The notes: a model not told the origin generated them from the sequence alone. Shown: positions 7,895 to 15,969, counted from the first letter of the stretch. The stretch: DNA of 64,000 nt from an uncultured bacterium (GCA_949300515.1 CASGEP010000002.1:1-64000); one strand, 5' to 3'. Numbers and translations are program-made.

Positions 7895-9607
7895 TTATCC
7901 TTCACATTCCATGTTGTTTTGCTTCTTTAGAAATTCTTCTTTTACACTTTGCACCCAGGAATCCTCTCCATAGGTACTTAATATTCTATCACAAATCTCT
8001 AAAATTTGACCAGATAAATAATCATTATGCTCCATTTCATCAATTTTCAAGTATGCAAGCAGGTTTAAAACCGCAAATTCTCTCTTTTGACCGTACTCGC
8101 CCCTGTAGTGTTCAAGTTCCGCCATTGCTTCTTTAGGTTTATTTGTTTTAATTTTGCACTCGATAAGAGCAAACTTTGCAGGGATGAAATCGGGTTTGAG
8201 TTTTAATACCTCCTCAAACTTTTCAACGGCATCATATATATCGTTCTTTTTCAGAAGTACTACTGCATATGTCATAACGACTTCCGGATTTTCCCTGTCG
8301 GCAAGATATGCACTTCTTGCTTTTCTGAGTGCCGCAGCAGCCTCGCCCTGCGCCAGATATCCGTTTGCAAGATTTAACAGCGCCCCTATATTTTTATTGT
8401 CGTATTCATAGGCTTTTTCCCAGTATTTAATGGCATTTTGCATATCTCCCTTTTGTCTGTAAGCGCAGCCGAGCCCGAAATATGCGCTTATAAATTTTGC
8501 ATCGGCTGCAAGGAGTTTTTTGTACCACAAAATCGCATCGTCGGGTTTATTTTCCTTTAAATAAAGCTGGGCAAGGTTAAACATACACGCCGTGTGGGCA
8601 GGATCCAGCTCAACAACCCTTAAAAGTTCTTCTTTCGCCTCTGAAGTTCTGTCCAGTTTTAAGTATGACAGAGAAAGTGCATAGTGCGAGGGGACATTTT
8701 CATCGTCCAGATGAAGCAGGGACTTAAATATGTCAACGGCTTCTTCCCACATATCAAAGGCCTGACAGCATATACCTTTTGAGTATGAGAGTTTAAAGGA
8801 GTCAAAACCGGCTTTTTTGGCTTCTGCAAAAATTTTAAAACACTCATCTTTGTCTTTAAGCGCCATATAGCTTTCCGCTATAATTGTATAATTTTCTATT
8901 TTTGTCGGGTTTGCGCTTCTTGATTTTTTTGCATAACTTATTGCAGCCTCGTAGTTTTTTTGCTGAAAATAGCAGTACGCAAGATGGTAGAGAGCCTCCG
9001 AGTGAAAGGGCGAAACGCTTGTCGCAAGCTTAAACATTTTAATTGCCCTGTCATAGTCCGTTGCCTGCGAGTAGAGTATACCTGACAAAAAAACACTCTG
9101 GGAATCGTTAGGATTAAGCAGGTAGGCGCTTTTCAGGCTCAAAAGGGCATCTTCCACCTCACCGATTTTTGCAAAGAATATTCCCTGATTAAGGTATGTA
9201 TGAAAATTTCTTTTATCGAACTTCAAAGCAATTCTAAAAGCTCTCCTTGCCTCTTTTTCTTCACCCATTTCACCGTATGCGCTTGCAAGCAGCGCCCAGG
9301 CTTTTGCATACGCATCATTAATTTTTAATGCTTCCTTAAAATATTTTGCTGCCTGCTCAAATTCACCTTTTTTTGCAAATATTATTCCGAGATTTAAAAA
9401 AGCATCAGGAGAGGAGCTTGCCATCTGTGTGCTTTGTTTAAATTTTTCAAGCGCGTCTTTTTCCTGACCTGATTCAGCCAGCTGCGCGCCCCAGTTGACA
9501 TAAGCATAAGAAGGCAGAGAAACTTCCTTTGCAACGCTTTTATAGTCATTAACAAAAGAGTTGAGTTTATTTACCTGTTTTGCAAGTTTTTGGAAAAATC
9601 TGAACAT
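7895..9607 (-). CDS. TPR protein (about 14 repeats)
   Basis: 570 aa built almost wholly of 34-residue TPR units from ~residue 35 to 540. Examples are AYVNWGAQLAESGQEKDALEKF, AYAKAWALLASAYGEMGEEKE and ISAYFGLGCAYRQKGDMQNAI. The short N-terminal ~35 residues form an amphipathic Lys-rich helix. No signal peptide is evident, so a cytoplasmic or membrane-peripheral scaffold role is likely. It lies 2 bases upstream of lysC and 13 bases downstream of the kdsC-like gene. Its partners are unknown; two other TPR genes occur in the same region. Confidence 0.85.
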   Translation of the reverse strand: MFRFFQKLAKQVNKLNSFVNDYKSVAKEVSLPSYAYVNWGAQLAESGQEKDALEKFKQSTQMASSSPDAFLNLGIIFAKKGEFEQAAKYFKEALKINDAYAKAWALLASAYGEMGEEKEARRAFRIALKFDKRNFHTYLNQGIFFAKIGEVEDALLSLKSAYLLNPNDSQSVFLSGILYSQATDYDRAIKMFKLATSVSPFHSEALYHLAYCYFQQKNYEAAISYAKKSRSANPTKIENYTIIAESYMALKDKDECFKIFAEAKKAGFDSFKLSYSKGICCQAFDMWEEAVDIFKSLLHLDDENVPSHYALSLSYLKLDRTSEAKEELLRVVELDPAHTACMFNLAQLYLKENKPDDAILWYKKLLAADAKFISAYFGLGCAYRQKGDMQNAIKYWEKAYEYDNKNIGALLNLANGYLAQGEAAAALRKARSAYLADRENPEVVMTYAVVLLKKNDIYDAVEKFEEVLKLKPDFIPAKFALIECKIKTNKPKEAMAELEHYRGEYGQKREFAVLNLLAYLKIDEMEHNDYLSGQILEICDRILSTYGEDSWVQSVKEEFLKKQNNMECEG

Positions 9608-9620
9608 TACAACAATTCTA

Positions 9621-10100
9621 CTATGAATTTAAAAGGGCTTCAACAACTTCACGAAACGCGCCCGCGCCGCCCGAATTTTCGGTAATTTGAATATTCGGGT
9701 AAACTTTTAGTATGGGGTTGGCATTTTTTGGCGCTATCGGAAAGTTAACACATTCAAATGCGGCAATATCGTTGACATCATCACCCATATAAATTACCTC
9801 ATCCGCTGACAGGGAGTATTTTTGCATAATTTCTCCAAGGACAATACCTTTTTGTCTTATACCGCCGTGGATTTCATCTATATTAAACTTATTTTTAAAA
9901 TAGTTCAAAATATTTGACGTTTCGCCCGAGATTATTGCAAATTTATACCCTGCTTTAATCAGTCTTGAAACACCCATAATATCTGAAAAATTAACTTTTT
10001 TAACCTGCTTTAAATCTTCATCCAGATACAAAGACCCGTCCGTAAAGACTCCGTCAAAATCCGAAGCAAAGAGTTTTATGTTTTTTGATAATTTAAGCAT
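9621..10100 (-). CDS. KdsC-like HAD phosphatase
   Basis: 159 aa, standard for the KdsC (3-deoxy-octulosonate-8-phosphate phosphatase) branch of HAD enzymes. Motif I is DFDGVFTDG at residues 14-22 (nucleophile D14, acid D16). Motif II (IISGETS), a conserved Lys in GIRQKG and motif IV MGDDVNDIAAF follow in order. The gene overlaps the neuB-like gene by 8 bases. With that partner, the substrate could be a nonulosonic acid 9-phosphate rather than KDO-8-phosphate; both belong to this family's range. No KDO genes and no cytidylyltransferase are seen nearby, so the exact sugar is open. Confidence 0.85.
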   Translation of the reverse strand: MLKLSKNIKLFASDFDGVFTDGSLYLDEDLKQVKKVNFSDIMGVSRLIKAGYKFAIISGETSNILNYFKNKFNIDEIHGGIRQKGIVLGEIMQKYSLSADEVIYMGDDVNDIAAFECVNFPIAPKNANPILKVYPNIQITENSGGAGAFREVVEALLNS

Positions 10101-10974
10101 TTAGCGTTTTTACCCTTCTAAGTTTTTTAATTATCGGCAACTCCGAATCGTATACGACTTTTTTTCCGTCGCCCTTTATGGTGTTTAAAAGCCTTATGTC
10201 GCGCACAAGCCTCCTTAGTCCTTCAGGCTCAAGGCTTGCAGGATGATCGGAACCCCAGAGTGTCCTGTCTGTTGTAATGTGGCGCTCTATTGCGCATGCG
10301 CCCATTGAAGCGGCTATTACAGAGGGCAAAACACCTTTTTCATGCCCGCTGTAGCCTATGGGGCAATTGTAGCGCTCAATGTAGTTTGGTATAACATTTA
10401 AGTTAAGCTCCGACTCAAGACTCGGGTAAGTTGAGGTACAGTGCATAATAACAAGGTTATCCATACCTAAAACTTCAAGCGCATGGTCAATTTCAGCCTG
10501 AGTACTCATGCCTGTAGCAAGAAGTATCGGGCGGGCTTTGGACCTGACGTGCAAAAGCAGTTCATCATCCGTAAGGCATGCCGAGGCAATTTTATGGCAG
10601 GGCGGATTAAAAGAGTCAATAAAATCAACGGACTTCATATCCCAGCATGAGGCAAACCACAAAATATCAAGCTCTTTGCAGTATTTATCAATTTCCAGGT
10701 ATTCATCGTACCCGAACTCAAGCCCGCGCTTTAAATCTCCGTTTGTGGCCCCGAAGGGATTAGGGCGCTCCATTTCAAGTTCATGTTTTGAATATACGAC
10801 ATCCACCGTTCTTTTCTGGAATTTCACCGCATCGCAGCCGTAGTCTTTTGCAAGCTTAATCAGGCGCTTTGCAAGGTTTATATCACCGTTATGATTTATT
10901 CCTATTTCGGCAATTATAAAGCAGTGATTTATATCTCCAACATTGTATCCGCCTATTTTTACAACTTTAGCCAT
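10093..10974 (-). CDS. N-acetylneuraminate synthase-like (NeuB family), no SAF domain
   Basis: 293 aa from the ATG at 10974, chosen because GAGG lies 9 bases upstream; an in-frame TTG at 10998 is less convincing. It condenses phosphoenolpyruvate with an amino sugar to make a nonulosonic acid. NeuB hallmarks seen are FIIAEIGINHNGDINLAKRL, DAVKFQKRTVDVVY, HKIASACLTDDELL, LATGMSTQAEI, the CTSTYPSLESELNL stretch and GYSGHEKG. The C-terminal SAF (antifreeze-like) domain found in many NeuB proteins is missing. The ATG overlaps the FliO-like stop by 8 bases. With the phosphatase next door it probably makes a surface sugar precursor. Confidence 0.85.
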   Translation of the reverse strand: MAKVVKIGGYNVGDINHCFIIAEIGINHNGDINLAKRLIKLAKDYGCDAVKFQKRTVDVVYSKHELEMERPNPFGATNGDLKRGLEFGYDEYLEIDKYCKELDILWFASCWDMKSVDFIDSFNPPCHKIASACLTDDELLLHVRSKARPILLATGMSTQAEIDHALEVLGMDNLVIMHCTSTYPSLESELNLNVIPNYIERYNCPIGYSGHEKGVLPSVIAASMGACAIERHITTDRTLWGSDHPASLEPEGLRRLVRDIRLLNTIKGDGKKVVYDSELPIIKKLRRVKTLNA

Positions 10975-11407
10975 TGGTATTTTCCTCAAATTTTTCAAGC
11001 TCAGATATATAATTTTCTATCTCTTTTCTGTCAAATTCCCTCAGCAGGTTTATCCTGTTTTGCGACACACCGAGTACGAGTGTTTTTGAATTTATTTGAA
11101 CCACATATATGCTTCTGCCCTGTCCGAGTGCCGTAGAAGATATTACTTTAACCTTATTTACATCGGTAAGATTGAGTGCGTTTTTGTTTATTTTAGTGTT
11201 AACACCGATTAATTTCTGATAAAAAAAGCCTGTCAGATAAATTAAAAATATGACAAAAACAAGACCGAAAATTAAAGTAAAATAATTAGGCTCATATACA
11301 TCATGCTTTAAGACCTCCTGAAATTCGGGGTTGGCATAGGGGCTATCCTGCGCACAGACGGCAAGTGAAGCGGATAATGTATAAATTGTAAGAAAAATCT
11401 TTTTAAT
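10967..11407 (-). CDS. FliO-like membrane protein, apparent ATT start
   Basis: 146 aa if translation starts at the ATT at 11407-11405. This frame has no ATG, GTG or TTG near its natural N-terminus, but CAGGAG (11415-11420) sits 7 bases upstream of the ATT. The predicted product begins with a signal-like segment (KKIFLTIYTLSASLAVCAQ), then a transmembrane helix at ~42-62, then a FliO/MopB-like domain (VKVISSTALGQGRSIYVVQI ... LVLGVSQNRINLL) at ~85-122. FliO helps fold the flagellar or type III export channel; no other flagellar genes are present, so the role here is uncertain. It is embedded in the operon, 3 bases after the Tic20-like stop and overlapping neuB. Confidence 0.75.
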   Translation of the reverse strand: MKKIFLTIYTLSASLAVCAQDSPYANPEFQEVLKHDVYEPNYFTLIFGLVFVIFLIYLTGFFYQKLIGVNTKINKNALNLTDVNKVKVISSTALGQGRSIYVVQINSKTLVLGVSQNRINLLREFDRKEIENYISELEKFEENTNG

Positions 11408-11410
11408 TTT

Positions 11411-11827
11411 TTATCTCCTGAAATTTGAACCTATAACATCCGAAATAAAAGGCAGGTAAGGGTATTTGCCAAGCAGTGCAAAAATTGACAGATAGCAGAC
11501 AATTACAAAAATTATAAGCCCCCAAAGGGTGTAGCCGAAATAAATCGGGGTTTGCGCGAAAAACAGAGTAAAATCATTTATTATTTTGCCCAAAAACGGC
11601 ACCGCACTTAAGAGTCCCGCTGCAATCCCGCAGATTAGAGTCAATATGTAGAGAAAAAATGAAAAAAATATTGACTGGTAAACATTAAAAGAGCAAAACT
11701 GCGACATGTGGTTTTTTGCGATGTAAGAAACAATAACCCAGATAACCCCTGCGATACCGAAAGTTATGTAAGACAGGGCGCTTATTATGCGCTCCATCAA
11801 CTGTACTCTTATACCGTTTGAGCGCAT
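11411..11827 (-). CDS. Tic20/DUF4870-like small membrane protein
   Basis: 138 aa with four predicted membrane helices (~14-36, 48-68, 80-97, 100-122). The stretch SQFCSFNVYQSIFFSFFLYI and the ending YPYLPFISDVIGSNF recall the Tic20/Ycf60 and DUF4870 group, whose members share a phi-x-F-N-x-x-Q-S signature before helix 2 and a Pro-containing end. Tic20 works in protein import in plastids; the role of bacterial relatives is unknown. An internal ATG at 11797 is an alternative start. It lies 1 base after the TPR gene stop and just upstream of the FliO-like gene. Confidence 0.6.
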   Translation of the reverse strand: MRSNGIRVQLMERIISALSYITFGIAGVIWVIVSYIAKNHMSQFCSFNVYQSIFFSFFLYILTLICGIAAGLLSAVPFLGKIINDFTLFFAQTPIYFGYTLWGLIIFVIVCYLSIFALLGKYPYLPFISDVIGSNFRR

Positions 11828-11828
11828 A

Positions 11829-12869
11829 TCAACCGACCTTTTTCATTATGTAATTGTTTGCAACATCCGTATAAATAAGCTTGATTTCAAGGTTATCGGG
11901 ATCTTCTTTCATTGCAAGACGGTAGTACCTGGCTGCATTTTTAAGCTCATCAAGCATCATATATGCATTTGCCATAAGTACATATATTTTTGTCTTTTTA
12001 TCCGTAACATTTAAAGCTTTTTCATAAAGCGCAATCGCCTCGCTGTAACGTTTTTCGCCTATTAAAATATTTGCAAGCAGCAGATAGGCATTCGGCTTTG
12101 AAACATCAAGCTCAATGGCATGTTTAAAGAGCATAATCGCCTTGTCCAAATCGCCCTCATCCGCTTTTGCTATTGCCCAGCAAACCCATGCCGGATAGTA
12201 ATTCGGGTCAATTTGGGTTGTGCGCTCAAAATACCCCTGAGCCTCGGCGTAATTTTCCAAAGATGCATACGCATTTGCAAGACAAAGACATGCTTTTTTG
12301 TCGGTTTTATCAAGTTCATAGGCTTTTTTATAGTATTCGCAGGCAGAGTCAAAATCGCCCATTTTCTGGTAAATATTTGCAATGTTTATATTGTACTCTG
12401 CACAGTCACCCTCTAAATCTATGGCTTTACGGTAATATCTCCTTGCCTCCTGTAAATCGCCGTTATCCTGATATAAAAAGCCGATTGCATTATACACATC
12501 CGCGCAATCAGGTTTAATTTCAAGCGAATTATTGTAGTATTTAAGCGCGCTTGAAAAGCTTCCGACCTCGGCATAGACGTTGCCCAGATTAAAATTTACG
12601 GCATAAGAGCCGGGTTCTATTTTGTACGCTCTTAAGTAATTATCAATTGCTTTATCGTAATTTTTTTTGTAAAAGTAAATACTTCCCGTATTAATGAGTG
12701 CCTGCATATCATCGGGAAACTTCACGAGCAGCCTTTCGTAAATATTAAGCGCACTGTCGTAGTCCTCATCAGCCACGTAAATATTTGCAAGCGCTCTGTA
12801 ATTTTCATCGCACAGAGGCGACTCGTCGATTTTTTTCTTAAAATCCTCTATCAAAATTTCCTTATGCAT
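11829..12869 (-). CDS. TPR protein (about 9 repeats)
   Basis: 346 aa made of consecutive TPR units from ~residue 15 to 335, such as ALINTGSIYFYKKNYDKAID, YAVNFNLGNVYAEVGSFSSA and AYLLLANILIGEKRYSEAI. No signal peptide or membrane helix is seen. It is the second gene of the long minus-strand operon, 15 bases after the small Cys protein and immediately upstream of the Tic20-like gene. Together with the 570-aa TPR protein in the same operon it suggests a protein-interaction platform, but no partner can be named. Confidence 0.85.
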   Translation of the reverse strand: MHKEILIEDFKKKIDESPLCDENYRALANIYVADEDYDSALNIYERLLVKFPDDMQALINTGSIYFYKKNYDKAIDNYLRAYKIEPGSYAVNFNLGNVYAEVGSFSSALKYYNNSLEIKPDCADVYNAIGFLYQDNGDLQEARRYYRKAIDLEGDCAEYNINIANIYQKMGDFDSACEYYKKAYELDKTDKKACLCLANAYASLENYAEAQGYFERTTQIDPNYYPAWVCWAIAKADEGDLDKAIMLFKHAIELDVSKPNAYLLLANILIGEKRYSEAIALYEKALNVTDKKTKIYVLMANAYMMLDELKNAARYYRLAMKEDPDNLEIKLIYTDVANNYIMKKVG

Positions 12870-12884
12870 CTTAGTTCGTCTTTC

Positions 12885-13097
12885 TTAATTTTTACTGTTA
12901 TATACCGAAGTATTTTCAAACATATAACGCAACTGCGCCAGCCCCATTGATTTGAGCGAACACAAGCCGCCGATTTCATCATTGTATACGCCTATCGCTT
13001 TAAGCCTGTTAACAACAAGCTCATTTAACTCCTCTTTTGAAACAAACAAAGCACAATCGCTGTTGCATTGCTCTTGTTTAAACGGACATTTCTTCAT
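12885..13097 (-). CDS. Small Cys-rich protein, leaderless
   Basis: 70 aa from the ATG at 13097. The N-terminus MKKCPFKQEQCNSDCALFV carries Cys 4, 11 and 15, and a fourth Cys lies in GGLCSLK, a pattern that could bind zinc or an iron-sulfur cluster. An in-frame TTG at 13118 could add seven residues, but a TATAAT box overlaps that codon region and ends 7 bases before the ATG, so the mRNA probably begins at the ATG itself. It heads the long operon. The function is unknown. Confidence 0.7.
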   Translation of the reverse strand: MKKCPFKQEQCNSDCALFVSKEELNELVVNRLKAIGVYNDEIGGLCSLKSMGLAQLRYMFENTSVYNSKN

Positions 13098-13104
13098 AGT
13101 CGAG

Positions 13105-13132
13105 ATTATACTATACAAATTGATATTTTCAA
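13105..13132 (-). promoter_or_regulatory. Promoter of the long minus-strand operon (leaderless)
   Basis: Read on the minus strand: TTGAAA (13132-13127), 16 bases, TATAAT (13110-13105), then 7 bases to the ATG at 13097. There is no Shine-Dalgarno sequence between. The spacing puts the transcription start at or within a base of the start codon. Confidence 0.65.
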
Positions 13133-13152
13133 ATCGTTTGTTTTGTTTATTA

Positions 13153-13158
13153 TATAAT
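13153..13158 (+). promoter_or_regulatory. -10 box of gshB (leaderless)
   Basis: TATAAT at 13153-13158 is followed by 7 bases and then the gshB ATG at 13166. No Shine-Dalgarno sequence fits. The -35 region is weak by eye. It lies back-to-back with the promoter of the minus-strand operon, so the two share a ~68-base intergenic control region. Confidence 0.55.
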
Positions 13159-13165
13159 TTATACT

Positions 13166-14155
13166 ATGAAAATACTTTTTATTATAGATGAGTTAGAATA
13201 CAAATATTTTGAGTTTAACAAGCTTGTAACCAATTTTTGGCTGAACGTGGAATTTTTAAAACGCTCGCACGACGTGTATGTCGCGACAAAAAACATGCTG
13301 AACGTAAAAGAAGCCATGCCGTTTTGCTTCTGTGCGCAAACGTTTTTTAAAGATAGCGAACTCTACAAAATAAACACTCTGCAAAACGCATGTTTAAACA
13401 ATTTTGATGTAATATTTTTCAGACCCGACCCGCCTGTCGATATTAACTACATAAATGCAACATACATCCTTAGCATGACGGAGCGTAAAAATACTCTTGT
13501 ACTGAATTCACCCGAAGCCATTAGAAATAAAAACGAAAAACTCTACATCAACGACTTTCCTTCTCTTGCGCCAAAGAATATTGTAACGTCGAATGTTAAT
13601 TTTATAAGAGAATTTTTAAAAGAAAATAATGAAATAATTATAAAGCCGCTGAACCGCTGCTTTTCAAGCGGTGTGTTTTATCTTTATCACGGGGATAAAA
13701 ACACAAATACAATCATCAACACCGCAACGGAAAACGGCAAAACAAGCGTTATGGTGCAGGAATTTTTACCGGGTATTAAAAAAGGCGATAAAAGGCTTAT
13801 TTTTATATGCGGAGAAATACTTGAGTACTGCGTGCAAAAAGTCGCCACTAATGACGATTTTAAATTTAACGAGCACTGCGATAAAAATTTAAAATTCGGA
13901 GCAATTACAAAAGAAGAAAAAAATATAGAAAATGTAATTTCGGATAAGCTTTTAAAAGACGGTGTCATAATGGCGGGACTTGATACAATTGATTCAAAAA
14001 TTATTGAAATAAACATCACAAGCCCATGCTTTTTTATAAAAGAAATTAATTCTTTGTACGGCATAAGTTTGGAAAAAGTAATCACCGACAAGCTTGAAAA
14101 CTACATATGTAGAGAATTACACAAAGACTGTGAGCGGGTTTTGGCGAATTATTAA
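13166..14155 (+). CDS. gshB: Glutathione synthetase-like ATP-grasp enzyme
   Basis: 329 aa, close to the ~315 aa of bacterial GshB. It would join gamma-glutamylcysteine and glycine with ATP. It follows GshB along its length: KILFIIDELE at the start, VIFFRPDPPVDINYINATYIL near 82-102 (GshB has a RKDPP motif), LNSPEAIRNKNEKLY at ~112-126, IIIKPLNRC in the ATP-grasp domain at ~155, EFLPGIKKGDKRLIFI at ~190-206 and the metal-binding IEINITSP near the end. No gshA is visible in the window. The glycine-rich loop is altered (NRCFSSGVF in place of the usual DGMGG-type loop), so the true substrate deserves caution. Confidence 0.82.
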   Translation: MKILFIIDELEYKYFEFNKLVTNFWLNVEFLKRSHDVYVATKNMLNVKEAMPFCFCAQTFFKDSELYKINTLQNACLNNFDVIFFRPDPPVDINYINATYILSMTERKNTLVLNSPEAIRNKNEKLYINDFPSLAPKNIVTSNVNFIREFLKENNEIIIKPLNRCFSSGVFYLYHGDKNTNTIINTATENGKTSVMVQEFLPGIKKGDKRLIFICGEILEYCVQKVATNDDFKFNEHCDKNLKFGAITKEEKNIENVISDKLLKDGVIMAGLDTIDSKIIEINITSPCFFIKEINSLYGISLEKVITDKLENYICRELHKDCERVLANY

Positions 14156-14206
14156 GATTTGTAAACTTAATACATGCAACTAGCAAAATTTTTTATTTTT
14201 TCGCCT

Positions 14207-14212
14207 TATACT
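14207..14212 (+). promoter_or_regulatory. -10 box deciding the start at 14219
   Basis: TATACT at 14207-14212 is followed by AGTACC and then ATG at 14219. The box lies downstream of an in-frame ATG at 14174, which argues that the shorter product is the real one and that its mRNA is leaderless. Confidence 0.5.
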
Positions 14213-14218
14213 AGTACC

Positions 14219-15118
14219 ATGAGAATAGAGCATTTAACATCACATACAAATTTTAATTCTTCGCCGCATACGTACCGCGGCAGCGGAAGGTTGAAGCAAA
14301 GCACACAGTATCATAACAACAGCATTGGTGTAAATAGGGAAACAAGTGTAAATAATGACAGACCCGCTAAAAGTGTAAACTTTGGCGGGTCTGTAAGTTT
14401 AGACGACGTAACCGGCACAAAAGCCGCGCAAATAATAAAAGAAGAACTTACAAAACTTGTAACCGAAGGCAAAACAAAAGATTTTAAAAACATAAATCTT
14501 AACGCAGGCAAATTGTCTTACGGATTTATAAATTCAAAGGGCATGACAGGCTTGCTTCGTCTGGTTAACGAAAACGAAGCAAAATTTGAAGGTATTATTA
14601 CAGTTTTTCTTGCAGGTATGTTAAAACCTTTGTGTGTACTTGCCATGCCCGGTGCCGAAAAAGAGGACAAACAAATGGCAGCCACCAAAAACTTTGTGTC
14701 CGCGGTAATAGGTTTTGGACTTTCCTGCTTAATTCTTACCCCTGTTTCAAAGTCGGTTAAAAAAGTTACCAAAGATCTCAACAAATTTATAAAAGACCCT
14801 GACTACATAAGACTCATAGACAAAGAAGAATTCGGCGATTTTGTAAAATACGGCGGCAGGGAAATTGAAGCCGGAAGCATGGCTGATGCTTTTTCAACCT
14901 TTTACAAAAAAATTCCGGATTTAGCCGTTACTCCGACAAAAGCAGCCCTTTCAATCGCTCTTACGCCCTATGTGCTGGATTTCATCTTTAAAAAAAATAA
15001 AAAAGAAACCCCCGAGACGCAACCAGTGCAGCAGAGCACACAATCGCGGCTGCCGAGTATAGAGCTTAAAGAAAATGAGCAAGTATTCAGCAAATTCAGA
15101 GGGGGTGTAATAAAATGA
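14219..15118 (+). CDS. Lineage-type membrane protein with N-terminal VNFGG motif
   Basis: 299 aa from the ATG at 14219 (see the -10 box immediately upstream). The polar N-terminal ~50 residues contain SVNFGGSVS. Hydrophobic segments follow: EGIITVFLAGMLKPLCVLAM, SAVIGFGLSCLILTPVSK and ALSIALTPYVLDFIFKK, the last ending in a Lys-rich tail with a Gln/Ser stretch. The same architecture appears in the next gene and at 39776-41107. I do not recognise a named family. The 4-base ATGA overlap with the next gene shows they are one operon and probably work together at the membrane. Confidence 0.7.
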   Translation: MRIEHLTSHTNFNSSPHTYRGSGRLKQSTQYHNNSIGVNRETSVNNDRPAKSVNFGGSVSLDDVTGTKAAQIIKEELTKLVTEGKTKDFKNINLNAGKLSYGFINSKGMTGLLRLVNENEAKFEGIITVFLAGMLKPLCVLAMPGAEKEDKQMAATKNFVSAVIGFGLSCLILTPVSKSVKKVTKDLNKFIKDPDYIRLIDKEEFGDFVKYGGREIEAGSMADAFSTFYKKIPDLAVTPTKAALSIALTPYVLDFIFKKNKKETPETQPVQQSTQSRLPSIELKENEQVFSKFRGGVIK

Positions 15119-15942
15119 AAATAGCACCTGTTCAAAATAGCCCGAAAAACAACGTAAATTTTGGCGCGGTGTCCTCCATTTCAAAATACGGCGACAACCT
15201 CCAAAATGCCATAGTAAAATCCATAGATAAATCATTCGATAATATTTTGCCCAAAATTAGCGACAACGAGAAAGAGCTTGGGCCGATTTACGATAAAATA
15301 ACCGACGGCATAGCTTCTATAATCGGTACGGCGGCAAATACCGGCGTTTCCAAAAAACTTGTGAACACTTTAAATAAATTTAAAAAACCATCCGCAAGAA
15401 TGGCAGACCTTGCCTCTTTTGCAATTACTTTCTTTTATGTTAACAACACAAGAAAATCTAAAAAGATTGAAGAAGAACGCAAAATGCCGCTTATGGTTAA
15501 CAACATTGCGGTAACCGTTGTATCTTCCACAATGGCGGCGCTGATTGATAAATTCAGCGATGTTGCTCTTGATAGGGTAAAAGGCGCGCTCTACAATCAA
15601 AAGGGTACACAGGCACTTGAAAACACGGTTAACGCCATAAAAAATAACTCAAATTTAGCGCAAGAGTTTAAGGGTCACAGCGTGGAAGAACTCGGCAAGG
15701 ATATCTTAAGCTCGCAGGAATTTATTAAAAATATAAGAGAATATTCAAAACGCTTTGAAAAAACAAAATCGCTTACAATATTCGCAATAACGGTAAGATT
15801 TCTCGTAACCGTTCTTATGGTTCCCGTTGTCGGCAAACTCGTTAAAATGATAAAAGAACACATAAACAAAGATGCACAACAAGTGCAATCCCGACAGAGC
15901 GCCGCAAAGACGGATAACGACGATGACGATGACGACGATTAA
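15115..15942 (+). CDS. Lineage-type membrane protein with NVNFGA motif and poly-Asp tail
   Basis: 275 aa. It starts MKIAPVQNSPKNNVNFGAVS, so the Asn-x-Asn-Phe-Gly motif lies within the first 17 residues. Hydrophobic segments are at ~102-112 (LASFAITFFYV), ~128-145 (VNNIAVTVVSSTMAALI) and ~225-245 (LTIFAITVRFLVTVLMVPVV). The protein ends in a run of eight acidic residues. A good ribosome site (GAGGGGGTG) precedes the ATG, which overlaps the upstream stop. Unrecognised, but clearly a companion of the preceding gene. Confidence 0.7.
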   Translation: MKIAPVQNSPKNNVNFGAVSSISKYGDNLQNAIVKSIDKSFDNILPKISDNEKELGPIYDKITDGIASIIGTAANTGVSKKLVNTLNKFKKPSARMADLASFAITFFYVNNTRKSKKIEEERKMPLMVNNIAVTVVSSTMAALIDKFSDVALDRVKGALYNQKGTQALENTVNAIKNNSNLAQEFKGHSVEELGKDILSSQEFIKNIREYSKRFEKTKSLTIFAITVRFLVTVLMVPVVGKLVKMIKEHINKDAQQVQSRQSAAKTDNDDDDDDD

Positions 15943-15969
15943 ATAAAATAATAAGTTTTATAAACATTA

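Noticed and set aside
11411-11413. FliO-like region as a C-terminal extension of the Tic20-like gene by sequencing error
   Set aside because: The frames are joined in phase by one TAA, but a strong Shine-Dalgarno sequence and a signal peptide directly after it favour a separate gene. It remains the main alternative.
14174-14218. Upstream ATG at 14174 as the start of the 14219 gene
   Set aside because: The -10 box at 14207-14212 lies downstream of that ATG, it has no ribosome site, and the extra residues are Phe/Lys-rich without motif.
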